A stretch of DNA of 64,000 nt, taken from Muriicola sp. Z0-33. GTDB taxonomy: Bacteria > Bacteroidota > Bacteroidia > Flavobacteriales > Flavobacteriaceae. The notes beneath the pieces are model-generated. The model had not been told where the DNA came from. It ran no database searches and saw only the letters and a list, made by a program, of their open reading frames with translations. The stretch is taken from assembly GCF_026126425.1 (NCBI RefSeq), contig NZ_JAFMPW010000007.1, positions 62,001-126,000 on the forward strand, given 5' to 3'. Shown here piece by piece: positions 62,623-64,000 of this stretch. Every line of letters starts with the position of its first letter. Position 1 is the first letter of the stretch. The translations under genes and the position numbers were made by a program.

Positions 62623-64000
62623 CTATATCACCTTGTCTGGTTCCGTGTTTAAAATTTTATGAGGATTCTTTAGAAGGTAGGAAAACACAAGGCGTTGGGC
62701 TTCTACTGTATTCTGCTGAGGAGTTATATGAGCCGAAATGTCCTCAATAGAGCTGATTGTAATATCCTTAGAAATAAATCCAAAACCATTATACTGACCA
62801 TTAGTGATTAAAATCACGGCATCTTCTCCTTTGTGCCTTCCCTTGTCCTTGATAACCACATCTTTATTTCCGGTTCTGATATATTCCATGGCACTGCGCA
62901 CTTTTTTGTTATAATCTTCGGGCGATTCCTCATCCCTACAGATTCCTTCACAATTGTTTAATCTGTAATGAGAGCAGGAACTCACATTCTCCTGAAGATG
63001 ACAATATTTAGCACAGAGTTGAAATTCTTCACATAATTGTTCCAGATACAACCTGCAATCTGTAGTGCTGTTTAGGATCAATAGGGGTTGTGGGGCCAGT
63101 TTAAGTTTATTAAAAGCCAAATGCAAAATGCCGTTTCTGTCTTCGTAGGAGAAAATGCCATACTGCTGAATTCTCCTTTTCTGCGCTCTGTTGTAGGGTG
63201 GATAGAGACTTTTTATGGCTGCAGATTCCATGAGTAATGCTACAATTTCACTCCCTGATATTTCAAAATCTACATCTGTGGTTTCATTGCACATCCTCAC
63301 TTCTTTGGTCGACTTATCATAAAAGTGACTCAACACCCGCTTTTTGATGTTAATTGCTTTGCCCACATAAATAATTTCACCTTTGCTGTTTTTAAAGTAA
63401 TAGATCCCGGCCTCCTGAGGTAAATTATTATATACCTCTCGCGCTAAACCAGGAGGTAAAGTGGCTTCCTGGGAACGTGCATTGAGAAATGTTTTAAATA
63501 CAGCTTCCGAACCGTCCAGACCTATCAGCTTCCTGAAAAGTAAAACTGTGGCGTGGGCATCTCCCCTGGCACGATGGCGGTCTTTTAACGGAATATCGAG
63601 GGCTGAGCAAAGTTTGCCCAGACTATATGAATGGTAACCGGGAATTAGTTTTCTGGAGAGACGAACCGTACATAACTTTTTCCTGATAAAATCTCGTCCA
63701 ATATTCTTGAATTCGTGCTTAATTACATTGTAATCAAAATTTACACTATGCGCTACAAATATACATTCCGATGTTATTGCCTCTATCTGTGGTGCTATTG
63801 CCTCCAAAGTAGGCGCGTTGCGGACCAAATGGTTGTCTATTCCTGTTAAGCCTGTAATGAAATAGGGAATTTCACATTCGGGATTAACCAGGGAAGTAAA
63901 CTCGTCTATAATCTGATCTCCATCAAATTTGAAAATAGAAATTTCGGTAATCTTGTTACCTTTTATGCCATTACCAGTGGTTTCTATGTCTACAATACAA
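62623..64000 (-). CDS. DnaQ-type exonuclease fused to a GIY-YIG nuclease, 5' end outside window
   Basis: Reading on from the right edge, the frame stays open from 64000 and gives CIVDIETTG (exonuclease motif I with the DE of the DEDDh family). VAHSVNFDYNVIK (motif II) and HRARGDAHAT (motif III) follow further in. After about residue 175 comes a GIY-YIG domain (EAGIYYFKNSKGEIIYVGKAINIKKR, split) as in UvrC and Cho. A C-terminal region with Cys clusters (CAKYCHLQENVSSC, NCEGIC) may bind metal. About 460 residues are visible; the true start lies beyond the window. Similar fusions are annotated as PolC-like or Cho-like repair nucleases. Confidence 0.9.
   Translation of the reverse strand, partial: CIVDIETTGNGIKGNKITEISIFKFDGDQIIDEFTSLVNPECEIPYFITGLTGIDNHLVRNAPTLEAIAPQIEAITSECIFVAHSVNFDYNVIKHEFKNIGRDFIRKKLCTVRLSRKLIPGYHSYSLGKLCSALDIPLKDRHRARGDAHATVLLFRKLIGLDGSEAVFKTFLNARSQEATLPPGLAREVYNNLPQEAGIYYFKNSKGEIIYVGKAINIKKRVLSHFYDKSTKEVRMCNETTDVDFEISGSEIVALLMESAAIKSLYPPYNRAQKRRIQQYGIFSYEDRNGILHLAFNKLKLAPQPLLILNSTTDCRLYLEQLCEEFQLCAKYCHLQENVSSCSHYRLNNCEGICRDEESPEDYNKKVRSAMEYIRTGNKDVVIKDKGRHKGEDAVILITNGQYNGFGFISKDITISSIEDISAHITPQQNTVEAQRLVFSYLLKNPHKILNTEPDKVI

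Noticed and set aside
63826-63828. TTG at 63828 as start of the exonuclease-GIY-YIG gene
   Set aside because: The frame stays open to the right edge and encodes exonuclease motif I (IVDIETTG) upstream of this codon, so the real start is outside the window.

Overview
This window comes from a chromosome of the phylum Bacteroidota, most likely a member of the Flavobacteriaceae. The evidence is a zinc-free S14 and L36 pair in the ribosomal protein cluster, near-absence of Shine-Dalgarno sequences, repeated TAnnTTTG promoter boxes with an upstream TTG, a FecI/FecR/TonB-receptor set with an STN-like domain on the receptor, and protein sets typical of that family (DUF2867-type SDR, DUF1343, CBS-like cysteine synthase). 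No tRNA, rRNA, CRISPR array, insertion sequence or prophage was seen.

Region 1 (1-9090) is the spc-alpha ribosomal cluster in one direction: end of rpsQ, then rplN-rplX-rplE-rpsN-rpsH-rplF-rplR-rpsE-rpmD-rplO-secY-infA-rpmJ-rpsM-rpsK-rpsD-rpoA-rplQ, closed by a strong hairpin terminator. Region 2 (9126-15659) holds central metabolism: carA, eno with a clear promoter, a GT5 glycogen synthase, citrate synthase and an amidinotransferase-fold hydrolase. Region 3 (15786-21039) is an envelope export cassette: an autoregulated TetR repressor, an MMPL/RND exporter, a LolA-like periplasmic protein and a probable outer-membrane barrel. A 20-bp operator is shared between the tetR and exporter upstream regions. 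Region 4 (21293-27760) has a CtlX-like hydrolase, three minus-strand genes and argS.

Region 5 (27785-35852) is the most interesting part. An ECF sigma factor, its FecR anti-sigma factor and a TonB-dependent receptor face two tandem paralogous lipoproteins. The lipoproteins have four internal repeats, an Asp-rich loop and three Trp-containing domains. A bipartite element GTAGGGT-N14-TTGTT lies upstream of fecR and of both lipoprotein genes, which suggests that all three transcripts form one sigma regulon.

Region 6 (35933-49957) has ffh, folD, a previously missed 50-residue lipoprotein, an esterase-like lipoprotein, DUF2306, VOC, alpha/beta hydrolase and HxlR genes with a 19-bp palindrome, YitT, a HerA-like ATPase, a cytochrome c/PQQ-type sugar dehydrogenase, an Nramp relative without the canonical metal-binding motifs, and queE. 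Region 7 (49958-54672) has two heptanucleotide repeat tracts around a metzincin lipoprotein, a methyltransferase, a YkgJ protein, a sterol desaturase-family enzyme and a NamZ-like protein. Region 8 (54676-64000) has an ABC permease, a loose sulfur group (CBS-like cysteine synthase, SulP transporter, CstB-like persulfide dioxygenase-rhodanese), a DUF1080 protein, an aldose epimerase, a tiny membrane ORF and an exonuclease-GIY-YIG fusion that runs off the right edge.
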